DNA of 50,670 nucleotides from Dehalococcoidia bacterium UBA2158 (GCA_002328185.1 DCWQ01000045.1:16730-67399); one strand, 5' to 3'. Positions 42,306 to 50,297 are shown, counted from the first letter of the stretch. Made by a program: numbers and translations. Notes: generated by a model from the sequence alone, not told the origin.

Positions 42306-42404
42306 GTGAACGCTCGATGGGGCTGTATGCTTCTGGCTTTTTTCCTGACTGCGGTTATGCTGTTGATCCTGATTTCGCTGCGTGTTTCCGGAGGGCCTTT
42401 TTAG
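42306..42404 (+). CDS. possible small membrane protein (32 residues)
   Basis: GTG-initiated frame with one hydrophobic helix (CMLLAFFLTAVMLLILISL) between a short basic N-terminus and SGGPF. It sits alone between larB and the broken yraN. No ribosome site is evident and I recognise no family, so this is only a candidate. Confidence 0.3.
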   Translation: MNARWGCMLLAFFLTAVMLLILISLRVSGGPF

Positions 42405-42431
42405 AGGTGTTACTCCTACTCCCTCTCACTC

Positions 42432-42793
42432 TTACACCGCGTTCTCCAAGTGGCTCACCCTAAGCAGCTTTCCTTACTCGTCCAGGTGGACGCTGACCAC
42501 GTCAATGCGCCATTACGCCTGCTCAAGGTTGTTTTTTGAAGGTAGTCTTGGGCGGTGGCGATGAGGCGTTGTGACTTCGTGGCGGTGATTGATTCCCCAG
42601 GGGTGCCGAAGGCGGAGCCACGGCGGGTCTTGACCTCGACGAAGATGTATTCATCGCCCAACCGGGCCACTATGTCGACTTCGCCCCAGCGGCTACAGTA
42701 ATCGGTGGCCGTGATTGAATAGCCTTTGCCCTCCAGGTGGCGGCGGGCATGGTCTTCTCCCCACCGGCCCAATCGGCCCTGAGGCGTGGCCAC
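42432..42793 (-). pseudogene. yraN: broken YraN (UPF0102) nuclease-like gene
   Basis: The first about 95 codons are a normal YraN: GRLGRWGEDHARRHLEGKGY, GEVDIVARLGDEYIFVEVKT, with the restriction-endonuclease-like D..E-x-K core. At the six-A run (about 42535-42540) one base is missing. Adding it back gives NNLEQA, a TAA, WRIDVVSVHLDE, another TAA, and GKLLRVSHLENAV: the proper C-terminus with two ochre codons. As it stands the protein ends in 25 aberrant residues (stop near 42455). It starts (GTG) 2 nt after rnhB. Confidence 0.8.
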
Positions 42794-42795
42794 GT

Positions 42796-43434
42796 TCAGC
42801 CGTCGCCGCTGAACTGCATGCAGGCCTGAGCCACCGGTGCGAATGACCGGCGGTGGATGGGGCAGGGACCTAGCTCGTTCAGCCGTTCGAAGTGGGCTTT
42901 GGTGGGGTAGCCTTTGTGCCTAGCGAAGTGGTAGCCGGGGTAGATTTCTTCCGCCTCCACCATCAGTCGGTCGCGGGTGACCTTGGCAACATTGGAGGCG
43001 GCAGCGATTGAGTAGCTGCGGCTGTCCCCCTTGACGATGGTGTCGTAGGTGTAGGCGCACTCACGGACGTAGATGAAGTCCAAGAGGAGGTGTCCCGGCT
43101 TTAGAGGAAGCTGGTCCACGGCCCGGAGCATGGCCGCCAAAGCCGCCTGTCCGATGCCCATACGGTCGATGTCTTCAGGGCCGACCAATCCCACGCCAAC
43201 GGCCAAAGCGTGTTTGTGAACGATATCCGCCGCGTGTTCCCGCCGCGTGTGAGACAGCTTCTTGGAATCGTCCAGATATTGGAGCCAGAGTTCGGAGCCG
43301 GTAAGGCCCGGGGGAAGTATCACGGCGGCGGCAACCACCGGCCCAGCTAAAGGCCCGCGTCCCGCCTCGTCGACGCCGGCAACCAACTGGATACCACGCC
43401 TACGTACTGAAAATTCCAGGGATAGGTCCGGCAT
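42796..43434 (-). CDS. rnhB: ribonuclease HII
   Basis: A 212-residue enzyme cutting RNA of RNA/DNA hybrids and misincorporated ribonucleotides. Active-site acids lie in VAGVDEAGRGPLAGP (Asp and Glu), LDDSKKLS region and LLLDFIYV. HKGYPTKAHFERLNELGPCP IHRRSF is the normal C-terminal part. The yraN relic follows directly, the usual rnhB-yraN order. Confidence 0.95.
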   Translation of the reverse strand: MPDLSLEFSVRRRGIQLVAGVDEAGRGPLAGPVVAAAVILPPGLTGSELWLQYLDDSKKLSHTRREHAADIVHKHALAVGVGLVGPEDIDRMGIGQAALAAMLRAVDQLPLKPGHLLLDFIYVRECAYTYDTIVKGDSRSYSIAAASNVAKVTRDRLMVEAEEIYPGYHFARHKGYPTKAHFERLNELGPCPIHRRSFAPVAQACMQFSGDG

Positions 43435-43452
43435 TGGCCGCCTCGCTAGATG

Positions 43453-44562
43453 CTAGACAGTGGCCGTGGACTGGTCCTCTGGCGTCCCGGCTTCTATACC
43501 GGGCTCTATCGTCCCACCGCCCAACAGCACATCACCTTGATAGAATACCGCAGCTTGGCCGGGAGTTACCGACCTCTGGGCTTTGGAAAACCGGATTATC
43601 GCGCCGTCGCCCGTGGGGTGCAGCACGGCTACGGCCTCGCTGGAGTTGTACCGGATCTTGACGTTGACGTCCACCGGCCCCTGGGGCGAGAACCCCAGCG
43701 GATAATTAATGGCCGAAACCACCATCTCATCCCGCATCAGCGCTTCTTCCGGGCCGACCACCACACGGTGGGACTCGGGCTCTATACGCACCACGTAACG
43801 GGGCTCTACTTCGGCGATGCCCAGGCCGCGGCGCTGTCCGATGGTGAAGTGCTCGATGCCCTCGTGGCGGCGCAGCACCGTCCCATCAAGCTCGACGATG
43901 TCGCCGGGCGTGGTCTCTAGACGCTTCTTGAGAAACGACTTGTAGTCTCCCATGGGGATGAAGCAGATATCCTGGCTGTCGGGCTTGGCCGCGTTCAGCA
44001 GTTTGGCATCCTCGGCCATTTGACGTATCTCGCTCTTGGGGTAGGCGCCCACAGGCATCAGCGTGCGCACTAGTTGTTCTTGCCCCATGCCAAACAACAC
44101 GTAGGACTGGTCCTTGGAGGCGTCAACGGCCTTCTTCAACACTACGCCGTCGGGGCTGCGCTCGATCTGTGCGTAGTGGCCGGTGGCGACGTAATCGGCC
44201 TCCAGCACGGCGGCGCGTTCCATCAGGTGGCTGAATTTGATCTTGTCGTTGCAAGCGATGCAGGGGTGGGGCGTCCGGCCTCGTTGGTACTCGGACGTGA
44301 AATAGTCGACCACCTGCGACTGAAACTCCCGCTGGGTGTTCAAAACATAGTGGGGGATACCTAATCTGCGGCAAACCGAGCGTGCGTCTTCAACGTCGTC
44401 CAACGTACAGCAGCCCTGATAATTGGGCGGGAGGTCCTCACTGTCCAGGTTGTAGAGCTTCATGGTGACGCCCACAATGTCGTAGCCCCGCTGTTGCAAC
44501 AGCAGAGCGGCCACGGAGGAATCGACGCCTCCGCTCATGGCAACGACCACCTTTTTGGGCAT
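43453..44562 (-). CDS. mnmA: tRNA-specific 2-thiouridylase MnmA
   Basis: A 369-residue enzyme that thiolates U34 of tRNA Lys, Glu and Gln. PP-loop MSGGVDSSVAALLL starts at about residue 9. Catalytic cysteines are in TPHPCIACNDKIKF (about residue 108) and DSQDICFIPMGDY (about 200). The C-terminal beta-barrel ends in PGQAAVFYQGDVLLGGG. ATG 44562 follows GGAGAG; the frame remains open 294 nt upstream without similarity. It lies 18 nt upstream of rnhB, so the three minus genes probably share a transcript. Confidence 0.95.
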   Translation of the reverse strand: MPKKVVVAMSGGVDSSVAALLLQQRGYDIVGVTMKLYNLDSEDLPPNYQGCCTLDDVEDARSVCRRLGIPHYVLNTQREFQSQVVDYFTSEYQRGRTPHPCIACNDKIKFSHLMERAAVLEADYVATGHYAQIERSPDGVVLKKAVDASKDQSYVLFGMGQEQLVRTLMPVGAYPKSEIRQMAEDAKLLNAAKPDSQDICFIPMGDYKSFLKKRLETTPGDIVELDGTVLRRHEGIEHFTIGQRRGLGIAEVEPRYVVRIEPESHRVVVGPEEALMRDEMVVSAINYPLGFSPQGPVDVNVKIRYNSSEAVAVLHPTGDGAIIRFSKAQRSVTPGQAAVFYQGDVLLGGGTIEPGIEAGTPEDQSTATV

Positions 44563-44732
44563 ATTTTCAAGCTCTCCAAAAACCCTCTGAGATCTCAGAC
44601 TAGCACAGGCGATACAAGGGGTACAACCGCGCCCTGATACATCCGAAATGCGGGATTCGTAGTAGTCTATAAACGGGGCGATGGGGCGTGTAACATCCAG
44701 AGCCTCGGAGACATCTTTAACTGGGAAGGCAG

Positions 44733-45596
44733 ATGGCGGAGATAGACCCCAACGAAAATTTCGGAACCCGGTTCTGCGGCAACTGCGGCTCGGCGGTTGT
44801 GCCCGGCGCCACGACGTGCGCTCATTGCGGCACATTAACACCGCTAGAGCCCACAACCATCGAATTAGACGTCGATTATATTCCCTACTGCCGGGCCTGC
44901 GGAGTGCCGGTGGCCAGGGAAGAAGCCCTGCATTGCACCAAATGCGGCGTCACCCCCCTCTGCCGAGAACATTTCTACCCTTCCACCCGCTCCTGCTCGC
45001 TATGCCCGTCCGTTGAATCGGCCGGGCGGGAGCCCACAGCCTTTTTGGCCCGGCCCAACGGTCCGTGGGCCCAGCCCACCGTCAGCATCCCTTGCCCTCA
45101 GTGCGGCGCCCGCATCCACCAGGGCGTGGATTATTGTCCCAATTGCGGCGTGGAGCAAGAGGGCGCCGGGCAGTCTCAATACGCCGGTTTCTTGATCAGG
45201 CTGTTCGCCTTCGTCATTGACCAATTGATGACCGGTTTCTTGATCAGGCTGTTCACCTTCGTCATCGACAACTTGATAACCGGGGTCCCAGTGAATCAGA
45301 TCACCATTTTCAATGACATCTCAGCCCTCGGCATTGTCGTCTCCTTCGCCTACTACGTGTTGTTCACCTACTACAGAGGGCAGACCCCCGGCAAGATGCT
45401 ATTGGGCCTCTACGTAGAGGACGAAGACGGCAAGACGCCCAGCCTGAAACAGGTCCTGCTGCGCGAGGTGATCGGCAAGGCTATATCCGCGTTGGTGCTC
45501 TTGATCGGATACCTCTGGATATTCTGGGACCCCAAGAAGCGGGGCTGGCACGACCATATCGGCGGTACCTACGTGGTAAAGCGGAACCGCAACTAG
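44733..45596 (+). CDS. zinc-ribbon RDD-family membrane protein
   Basis: A 287-residue protein. The N-terminal part (1-145) holds zinc ribbons: FCGNCGSAVVPGATTCAHCG, CRACGVPV with CTKCGVTPLCREHF, and CPQCGARIHQGVDYCPNCG. The C-terminal part (about 150-285) is an RDD domain with hydrophobic segments (VVSFAYYVLFTYY, ISALVLLIGYLWIFW) and the motif GQTPGKMLLGLYVEDEDG. The RDD first helix is duplicated in tandem (GFLIRLFAFVIDQLMT and GFLIRLFTFVIDNLIT). The transport or regulatory role is unknown. Confidence 0.85.
   Translation: MAEIDPNENFGTRFCGNCGSAVVPGATTCAHCGTLTPLEPTTIELDVDYIPYCRACGVPVAREEALHCTKCGVTPLCREHFYPSTRSCSLCPSVESAGREPTAFLARPNGPWAQPTVSIPCPQCGARIHQGVDYCPNCGVEQEGAGQSQYAGFLIRLFAFVIDQLMTGFLIRLFTFVIDNLITGVPVNQITIFNDISALGIVVSFAYYVLFTYYRGQTPGKMLLGLYVEDEDGKTPSLKQVLLREVIGKAISALVLLIGYLWIFWDPKKRGWHDHIGGTYVVKRNRN
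45186..45281 (+). repeat. 48-bp in-frame tandem duplication in the RDD gene
   Basis: Copies 45186-45233 and 45234-45281 differ at a few bases and encode 16 residues each. It doubles the first RDD helix. Confidence 0.9.
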
Positions 45597-45658
45597 CCGA
45601 GGCTCGTGTCTGCTACACTGCCTCCAAACTTAACCCAAACAATATTTGGAGGACCTTG

Positions 45659-46606
45659 ATGGCAGTCACCTTTGGCACCAATTTACCCAGCCGTGGCGAG
45701 ATGGCTGGCCCGGAACAGCTCCGCAGCGTGGCTCAACGGGCCGAGGACCTGGGCTACGACCACGTTTGGGTCAGTGACCATATAATCTTGCCCAAAAAGG
45801 TAGACTCCTTCTACCCCTACGCCACCGACGGTGTGCCGACGTTCCGTCCGGATGAGCCGTACTACGAACCGCTGGCGGCCCTGAATTTCATCGCCGGTTG
45901 CACCCAGCGGATACGCCTCGGCACCCACGTATTGATCATTCCCTACCGCAACCCGGTGCTAACCGCCAAGATTCTCTCCACTCTTGATGTATTGTCCGGC
46001 GGCCGGGTGATCCTGGGCGCGGGCGTTGGATGGATGGAAGAGGAATTCCAGGCGATGGGCTTGGACACCTATAAGGAGCGCGGAGCGGTCACCGACGAAT
46101 ACCTACAGCTCTACAGGGAATTCTGGACCAAAGAGAGCCCATCTTTCCAGGGCAAGTACTACCAGATATCCGACAGCGGGTTCGAGCCCAAACCGCTGCA
46201 GAAACCCCTGCCCATCTGGATCGGCGGACACACCGGCGCTGCCATCCGCCGCGCCGCCAAGTACGGCGACGGCTGGATGCCAATCGGCCTGCGTCCCCCT
46301 GCCATCCTAGACCCCGAGGAGCTGAGCGGAAAGATTGCCCGTCTGCGGAAGCTGACTGTGGAAGCAGGCCGGCCTGAGGACGCGGTGTCGCTGACCTTCA
46401 GCACCGGTATCGTCTTCAACGACTCCGCAGGAAGCTCCCGGGAGATGATGCAGGGCCGACCGGAGCAGATCGCCGCCGACCTGCGTCAGTACCAGGACCT
46501 AGGCGTGTCCAACTTCATCGTCGGATTCCAGGGAGGCACGGTTCCGGAGCTCCAGGAGAACATGGAGCGGTTCTCCAGAGAGGTCATGACCCTGGTTCCG
46601 GATTAG
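45659..46606 (+). CDS. LLM class F420-dependent oxidoreductase
   Basis: A 315-residue LLM barrel, fourth paralog, of the TIGR03619 type. Marks: TFGTNLPSRGEMAGPEQLRS, LGYDHVWVSDHIILPKKVDS (SDH motif), RIRLGTHVLIIPYRNPVLTA, LDVLSGGRVILGAGVGWMEE, and PIWIGGHTGAAIRRAAKYGD. The SDH...GVGWMEEEF pattern points to cofactor F420. ATG 45659 follows GGAGG at 6 nt. It is monocistronic. Substrate unknown. Confidence 0.9.
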   Translation: MAVTFGTNLPSRGEMAGPEQLRSVAQRAEDLGYDHVWVSDHIILPKKVDSFYPYATDGVPTFRPDEPYYEPLAALNFIAGCTQRIRLGTHVLIIPYRNPVLTAKILSTLDVLSGGRVILGAGVGWMEEEFQAMGLDTYKERGAVTDEYLQLYREFWTKESPSFQGKYYQISDSGFEPKPLQKPLPIWIGGHTGAAIRRAAKYGDGWMPIGLRPPAILDPEELSGKIARLRKLTVEAGRPEDAVSLTFSTGIVFNDSAGSSREMMQGRPEQIAADLRQYQDLGVSNFIVGFQGGTVPELQENMERFSREVMTLVPD

Positions 46607-46870
46607 GCAGTTCCGTCATTCCGGCTGCCGCGGAATGGGAGTCCGGCTAGAGACCGTCTGATGCTAAGCTAGGCGGGTTGAAAACCCGCGCCTACGGTGA
46701 GTGGCTTTGGACGGCGATTCTTTGCGCCACCCCTGTCATTCCGGCGAAGGCCGGAATCCATGTAGCCCGGGGAAGACAAGTTGCACTTCTTGAGAGCGGA
46801 CACCCTCACCCTAGCCCTCTCCCAGGCACGGGAGAGGGGATAATCCCTTCGTCATTCCTGGAAGAACTGC
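46607..46870. repeat. cluster of palindromic repeats
   Basis: No gene in 264 nt. In order: a CATTCCG/CGGAATG stem (about 46617-46638), a GGCGGGTT/AACCCGC stem (about 46671-46690), CATTCCGG/CCGGAATCC (about 46737-46759), and family C, CCCTCACCCTAGCCCTCTCC with GGGAGAGGGG (46803-46840). Four repeat families side by side suggest a landing site or RNA-structured spacer. Confidence 0.65.
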
Positions 46871-47197
46871 CTATTGTCCGGGCGCGCGGTACGTGATCTC
46901 TTTGGCTTTTTGGGCTGCTGCGACCGCGTCGGCAGTCGGGATCGACGCTGTTGTCCTCAGATTGGTCACTGCGCCTGATGCTCCTACGGCCATCGACAAA
47001 CTCGCCATAGCGATATCGTCAGGCGCTTCCAGGATGAACTCAACGTCGAATTCGCCGAAGCAGTAATCTACGGAATGAACTTTGCCGCCTACGGCCTCCA
47101 CCAAAGATACGAGCCCGCCCGTTCGATATTCGGGACTGGAGACCAACCCGGCTACACCCTATTATGTATAATTTGCCTAAATTAGATAACGGGCCAT
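46871..47197 (-). pseudogene. broken GYD-domain protein gene
   Basis: On minus from ATG 47197: MARYLI, TAG, ANYT, TAA, TAG, then GVAGLVSSPEYRTGG and onward to SVDYCFGEFDVEFILEAPDD and LSMAVGASGAVTNLRTTASI, all in one frame. It is a full-length GYD protein (start M-x-x-Y-L, end YRAPG) except for three stops in the first 12 codons. Translation from TTG within the frame at 47146 would give a 91-residue N-truncated protein, so loss of function is likely but not certain. Confidence 0.75.
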
Positions 47198-47252
47198 GTT
47201 GCCCCCTAACACTCGTAGCATTGGAGTCCGGGGCATCCAAGCACACCATTTC

Positions 47253-47294
47253 GGTCTAGGCCACCGGCGCTTGGGTCTAAGCCACCGGAGCTTC
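47253..47294 (-). repeat. 21-bp tandem duplication over a stop codon
   Basis: Copies 47253-47273 and 47274-47294 match at 18 of 21 bases. The second contains the last codons (EAPVA) and stop of the gene below; the first repeats them after the stop (QAPVA, stop). Confidence 0.8.
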
Positions 47295-48131
47295 TGTCAC
47301 TCCATACTTCTGCTCAAGCTCGTAGACGGCGTCCAGGCCCATCAGTCCGGCCACGTCCCAGCGGGTGCCGTAGCGCTCTGGATTCACGGCCCCTTCTTCC
47401 ATCAACTCGGTGAACGAGTCCTTGAGCTGCTTGTAGATCAGCCAAATGGTGCTGCCGCAAATCATGACCTTGTAGCCGAGGGCGTCCATCTCCTTGGTGT
47501 TGGCCAGGTCACCGTTGTACATCCGCGGCAGAGTGTCCATGTCTCTGGCGTAGTTCTTGATGTCTTCCCGGCTCTTGATGCCGTCCACGAACACCAAGTC
47601 CGCTCCAGCGTCAATGTAGGCGTGGGAGCGCTTGATGGTGTCCTCCCATCCGGTGACTGCGTAGGCGTCACAGCGGGCGATGACCACGAAATCGGGGTCG
47701 GTGCGGGCGTCCAGCGCGGCCTTGATCTTCTGCACCGCTTCTTCTTGGGGAATGACCTGTTTCCCAGCGAAGAAGCCGCATTTCTTGGGGAACAACTGGT
47801 CTTCGATGTGCACCCCGGCCACTCCGGCGGCCTCGTATTCGCGGATAGTGCGCTGCACATTAAGGGGGTTACCGTAGCCGGTGTCGGCGTCGCAGATCAC
47901 GGGGATGTCTACCGCTCCGGCGATGTACTTGGCGTTGGACACCATCTCAGTCATGGTCAGCAGGCCAACATCGGGGAAACCGCGCTCGGCGGAAGTCCCG
48001 GCCCCGGTCATGTAGACGGCCTGGAATCCCACCGACTCGGCGATTTTGGCGTGGAAGGCGTTGAGCACGAACGGCGCGACGGTCAGGTTGTCCGAATTAA
48101 TCATCTGGCTTAACTTGGTGGTGGTTTTCAT
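47277..48131 (-). CDS. isocitrate lyase / PEP mutase family protein
   Basis: A 284-residue (beta/alpha)8 barrel. Marks: NAFHAKIAESVGFQAVYMTG, PVICDADTGYGNPLNVQRTI (metal-binding DADTG), GVHIEDQLFPKKCGFFAGK (KKCG catalytic loop), and DFVVIARCDAYAVTG. KKCGH with Gly-Phe after it fits 2-methylisocitrate lyase-like or oxaloacetate-hydrolase-like members more than ICL1. It cleaves a C-C bond in a dicarboxylate. ATG 48131 follows GGAG; the open frame extends 147 nt further without similarity. Confidence 0.9.
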   Translation of the reverse strand: MKTTTKLSQMINSDNLTVAPFVLNAFHAKIAESVGFQAVYMTGAGTSAERGFPDVGLLTMTEMVSNAKYIAGAVDIPVICDADTGYGNPLNVQRTIREYEAAGVAGVHIEDQLFPKKCGFFAGKQVIPQEEAVQKIKAALDARTDPDFVVIARCDAYAVTGWEDTIKRSHAYIDAGADLVFVDGIKSREDIKNYARDMDTLPRMYNGDLANTKEMDALGYKVMICGSTIWLIYKQLKDSFTELMEEGAVNPERYGTRWDVAGLMGLDAVYELEQKYGVTEAPVA

Positions 48132-48265
48132 TACCTGGTCTCCTCTCGCAAAACGGGGCCATATACGCTGGCACCCATGAATTGAGAGCATGATAACCCA
48201 GGCGTTGGTTGGGTGCCAGAGTGGGGCGAATTCCCCCTCCCCATTGCGACGAGGGAAGGGACAAG

Positions 48266-48290
48266 TCCTCCTTTGCAAAGGGGGATTTTC
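48266..48290. repeat. dispersed palindrome family B, copy 2
   Basis: TCCTCCTTTGCAAAGGGGGA then TTTTC. A nearby CCCCCTCCCC/AGGGAAGG half-site at 48231-48260 belongs to the same kind of spacer. Confidence 0.6.
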
Positions 48291-48300
48291 AGTTCACGGC

Positions 48301-48942
48301 CTATAGAACGTAGCTAGAAAGGTGCTCCCAGCGGATATCGGAGGCCCAACTGCCGTGGCCCCAATCGTCGCCGGCAGCCTCCGAGTGGTATCGCAGCAAC
48401 ACCAACCGCCAGGCATGGGCCACGGAAGGGACTCCCACGTCGATGGCCACGCCCTTGGCGAATTCGGCGGCGTCAACCATGACCGGCGCCGGGAGGTCGG
48501 CGTACTCCATGAGGTTGATCTTTGGGTGGAAATCTTCTTGCTGCGGAGGCAAGACCGCTCCGGGCAGTTCGTCCAACATCTTCAGCGCGTTGCAGCGCAG
48601 CAAGGTCAGAGCATGATTGGGGTCCGTCTGCTTGAAGTCCAGGTAGATGCTGTCGCGCTCGCCGTTCCAGCCGCTGGCGCTACGGCCGTCGTCCACACCG
48701 CGGCAATTGATGGAAAACCGAGGGCTGCGTTGCCTACTCTCTTCAGCCAACCTCCCAGCGCCGTGGGCCAGGTGGTCCAGCACAGAGTCTGAACACTCGA
48801 AATAACCGACAACGCTCAAACGCAACATGTGCATCTCAGCCGCCCATGAAGCGTACTGACCGCAGATTATATTCCGGGTGCGATAGGCCCTTGCGGTGAA
48901 CGCGGGCTCCACCGTTAGCTCAATGCCCAACCTTGTAGACAC
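48301..48942 (-). CDS. hypothetical protein, possibly 2H-phosphoesterase-like
   Basis: A 213-residue protein I do not recognise. It has no signal peptide or membrane helix. Two segments, EMHMLRLSVVGYF (about 36-48) and DFHPKINLMEYA (about 142-153), each place His before a hydrophobic strand, somewhat like the paired HxTx motifs of 2'-5' RNA ligase-like 2H enzymes, but the Thr/Ser positions are not conserved. A GTG start after GAGGAGGAAGAA is convincing, and the frame is intact, so it is a real gene. The function guess is weak. Confidence 0.6.
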   Translation of the reverse strand: MSTRLGIELTVEPAFTARAYRTRNIICGQYASWAAEMHMLRLSVVGYFECSDSVLDHLAHGAGRLAEESRQRSPRFSINCRGVDDGRSASGWNGERDSIYLDFKQTDPNHALTLLRCNALKMLDELPGAVLPPQQEDFHPKINLMEYADLPAPVMVDAAEFAKGVAIDVGVPSVAHAWRLVLLRYHSEAAGDDWGHGSWASDIRWEHLSSYVL

Positions 48943-48977
48943 TTCTTCCTCCTCACGCCGGGCACATCCGCCCGGAG

Positions 48978-48992
48978 CCCCGGCTGCCGGGG
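48978..48992 (+). other. CCCCGG/CCGGGG hairpin with T-run
   Basis: Stem 48978-48983 with 48987-48992, loop CTG, then a run of T at 48999-49005. It reads as a terminator on plus, although no plus-strand gene ends nearby. Confidence 0.5.
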
Positions 48993-49011
48993 TCTTGGTT
49001 TTTTTGAGATT

Positions 49012-49724
49012 CTAGGTCTGGGTTAGCTCGTCCGCCAACTCCGCCGAACCGGGCACTTCCAGGCCGGCTTGGGAGCCGTCGGCGTCGACGTAGGGAATAT
49101 CGTAGCGGTTGATGTAGGCTCCAGCCGTGCCAGCGGCCCTGGCGCCCCGGATATCCCAGGCCTGGGCGGCAACGTGGAACACCTGCTCCCCCGGCAGGCC
49201 AAGTTCTTTGATGGCATGTTAGTACACCCCGGCGTAGGGCTTGTAGTAGCCTGCCTGCTCGGCCGAGATGGCGCGGTGGACGGGAAAGCCTAATCCGCTG
49301 ACCGCCCGGTCCAGCGACGGCAGGTCTCCGTTGGAAAGCACCGACAGATTATATTTGCCCAGGGATTGGATCCGAGTCAGGTTCTCTTTCACGTCGGGAA
49401 ACAGGGTCGGGGTGGCCTTGGTGGTGACCAGTTGCTGGATGTCGTCCATGGTGTGGGCAATCTTGAACTCATAAAAAACCTGGCTGAGGGTCACGCGTCG
49501 GACGATCCCGAAAGGAGTGCGGGGGCCGCCCAACAGGGGGTTCACATTGCTCTCGTGGAGGTAAGTGCCTGGGAGGCCACGACCACATCATCAGCGCTGC
49601 CGGAATAACCTTTGGCCTTTAGGAATTCTTCAAAGCCTGCCGCAAAGCTGGTGACCAGGTCCAGCAAAGTGCCATACATGTTGAAAGTGATGGCGCGCAC
49701 GGGTCCAACGGGTATTTTCTGCAT
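49012..49724 (-). pseudogene. broken haloacid dehalogenase type II-like gene
   Basis: On minus from ATG 49724: RAITFNMYGTLLDLVTSFAA, then a frameshift near 49565 to YLHESNVNPLLGGPRTPFG, then LSVLSNGDLPSLDRAVSG (motif II, SNGD), KPYAGVY, TAA, HAIKELGLPGEQVFHVAAQ and AWDIRGARAAG (motif IV). This is the L-2-haloacid dehalogenase layout. Besides the shift and stop, the catalytic Asp of FDxYGT is Asn (FNMYGT), so activity was lost. Confidence 0.8.
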
Positions 49725-49807
49725 GGAGAATGCCTACAACAATTAGATTTCGCTCCCTGCAGCGTCGGCTAAATGCCGACCGCCTTGGGGGCGTGTATGA
49801 GATGCGT

Positions 49808-50176
49808 TTACCGGACCGTACGATTAGCGATGACCACGGTCAGGGCTATGAATGCCGCGATGACCACGATTGTTGCAGTGACCATCCACTGGGGCATCAG
49901 CGGGGCGAGACTTTCGCGTTGTTCCTCCCGATCACGCTCTAATATCTCTTGGGGCACGTATTGCAGGACCTCTCGGGCCAGGTCCTCATTGCCCTCGTAA
50001 ACCAGGAGATCGTGGGGCAGATTGTAGGCCGTTCCCCAGAGGCCGGGGCCGCCGCGCAATGAACGAACTAAGCAGGGGATTCCTTCCATCTGGAGGCGTT
50101 GCTCTGCCATCCGGGCGGTGGGCTCGTTATCAAAGACCCTGAGACTTACCTGTTTGCGGCGCGGTTCCCGGGACAT
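49808..50176 (-). CDS. DUF2007-type signal-transducing protein with C-terminal membrane helix
   Basis: A 122-residue protein. Residues 8-75 fit DUF2007: VSLRVFDNEPTARMAEQRLQ, MEGIPCLVRSLRGG, LLVYEGNEDLAREVLQYV. A single transmembrane helix is at about 97-118 (VTATIVVIAAFIALTVVIA). The domain is PII-uridylyltransferase-associated-like by its fold, but function is unknown. ATG 50176 is chosen; the frame extends upstream without features. Confidence 0.8.
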   Translation of the reverse strand: MSREPRRKQVSLRVFDNEPTARMAEQRLQMEGIPCLVRSLRGGPGLWGTAYNLPHDLLVYEGNEDLAREVLQYVPQEILERDREEQRESLAPLMPQWMVTATIVVIAAFIALTVVIANRTVR

Positions 50177-50273
50177 TGGTCTATTATAGAGGTTAGATTG
50201 CGTAGCTGTTGACAGTATCAGGCTGGGTGTGTTCCCAGGCTTAATTATGGGTGCCGCCATGCCTAAGAGGTGA

Positions 50274-50279
50274 TATAAT
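50274..50279 (+). promoter_or_regulatory. -10 box of the tRNA cluster
   Basis: Perfect TATAAT 19 nt before tRNA-Leu; the -35 region (GTGCCG) is poor. Confidence 0.5.
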
Positions 50280-50297
50280 ACCGGCTCGCACGGCTGG

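Noticed and set aside
42432..42793. Programmed frameshifting in yraN
   Set aside because: Restoring the frame at the A-run leads into two TAA codons, so slippage would not yield a full protein.
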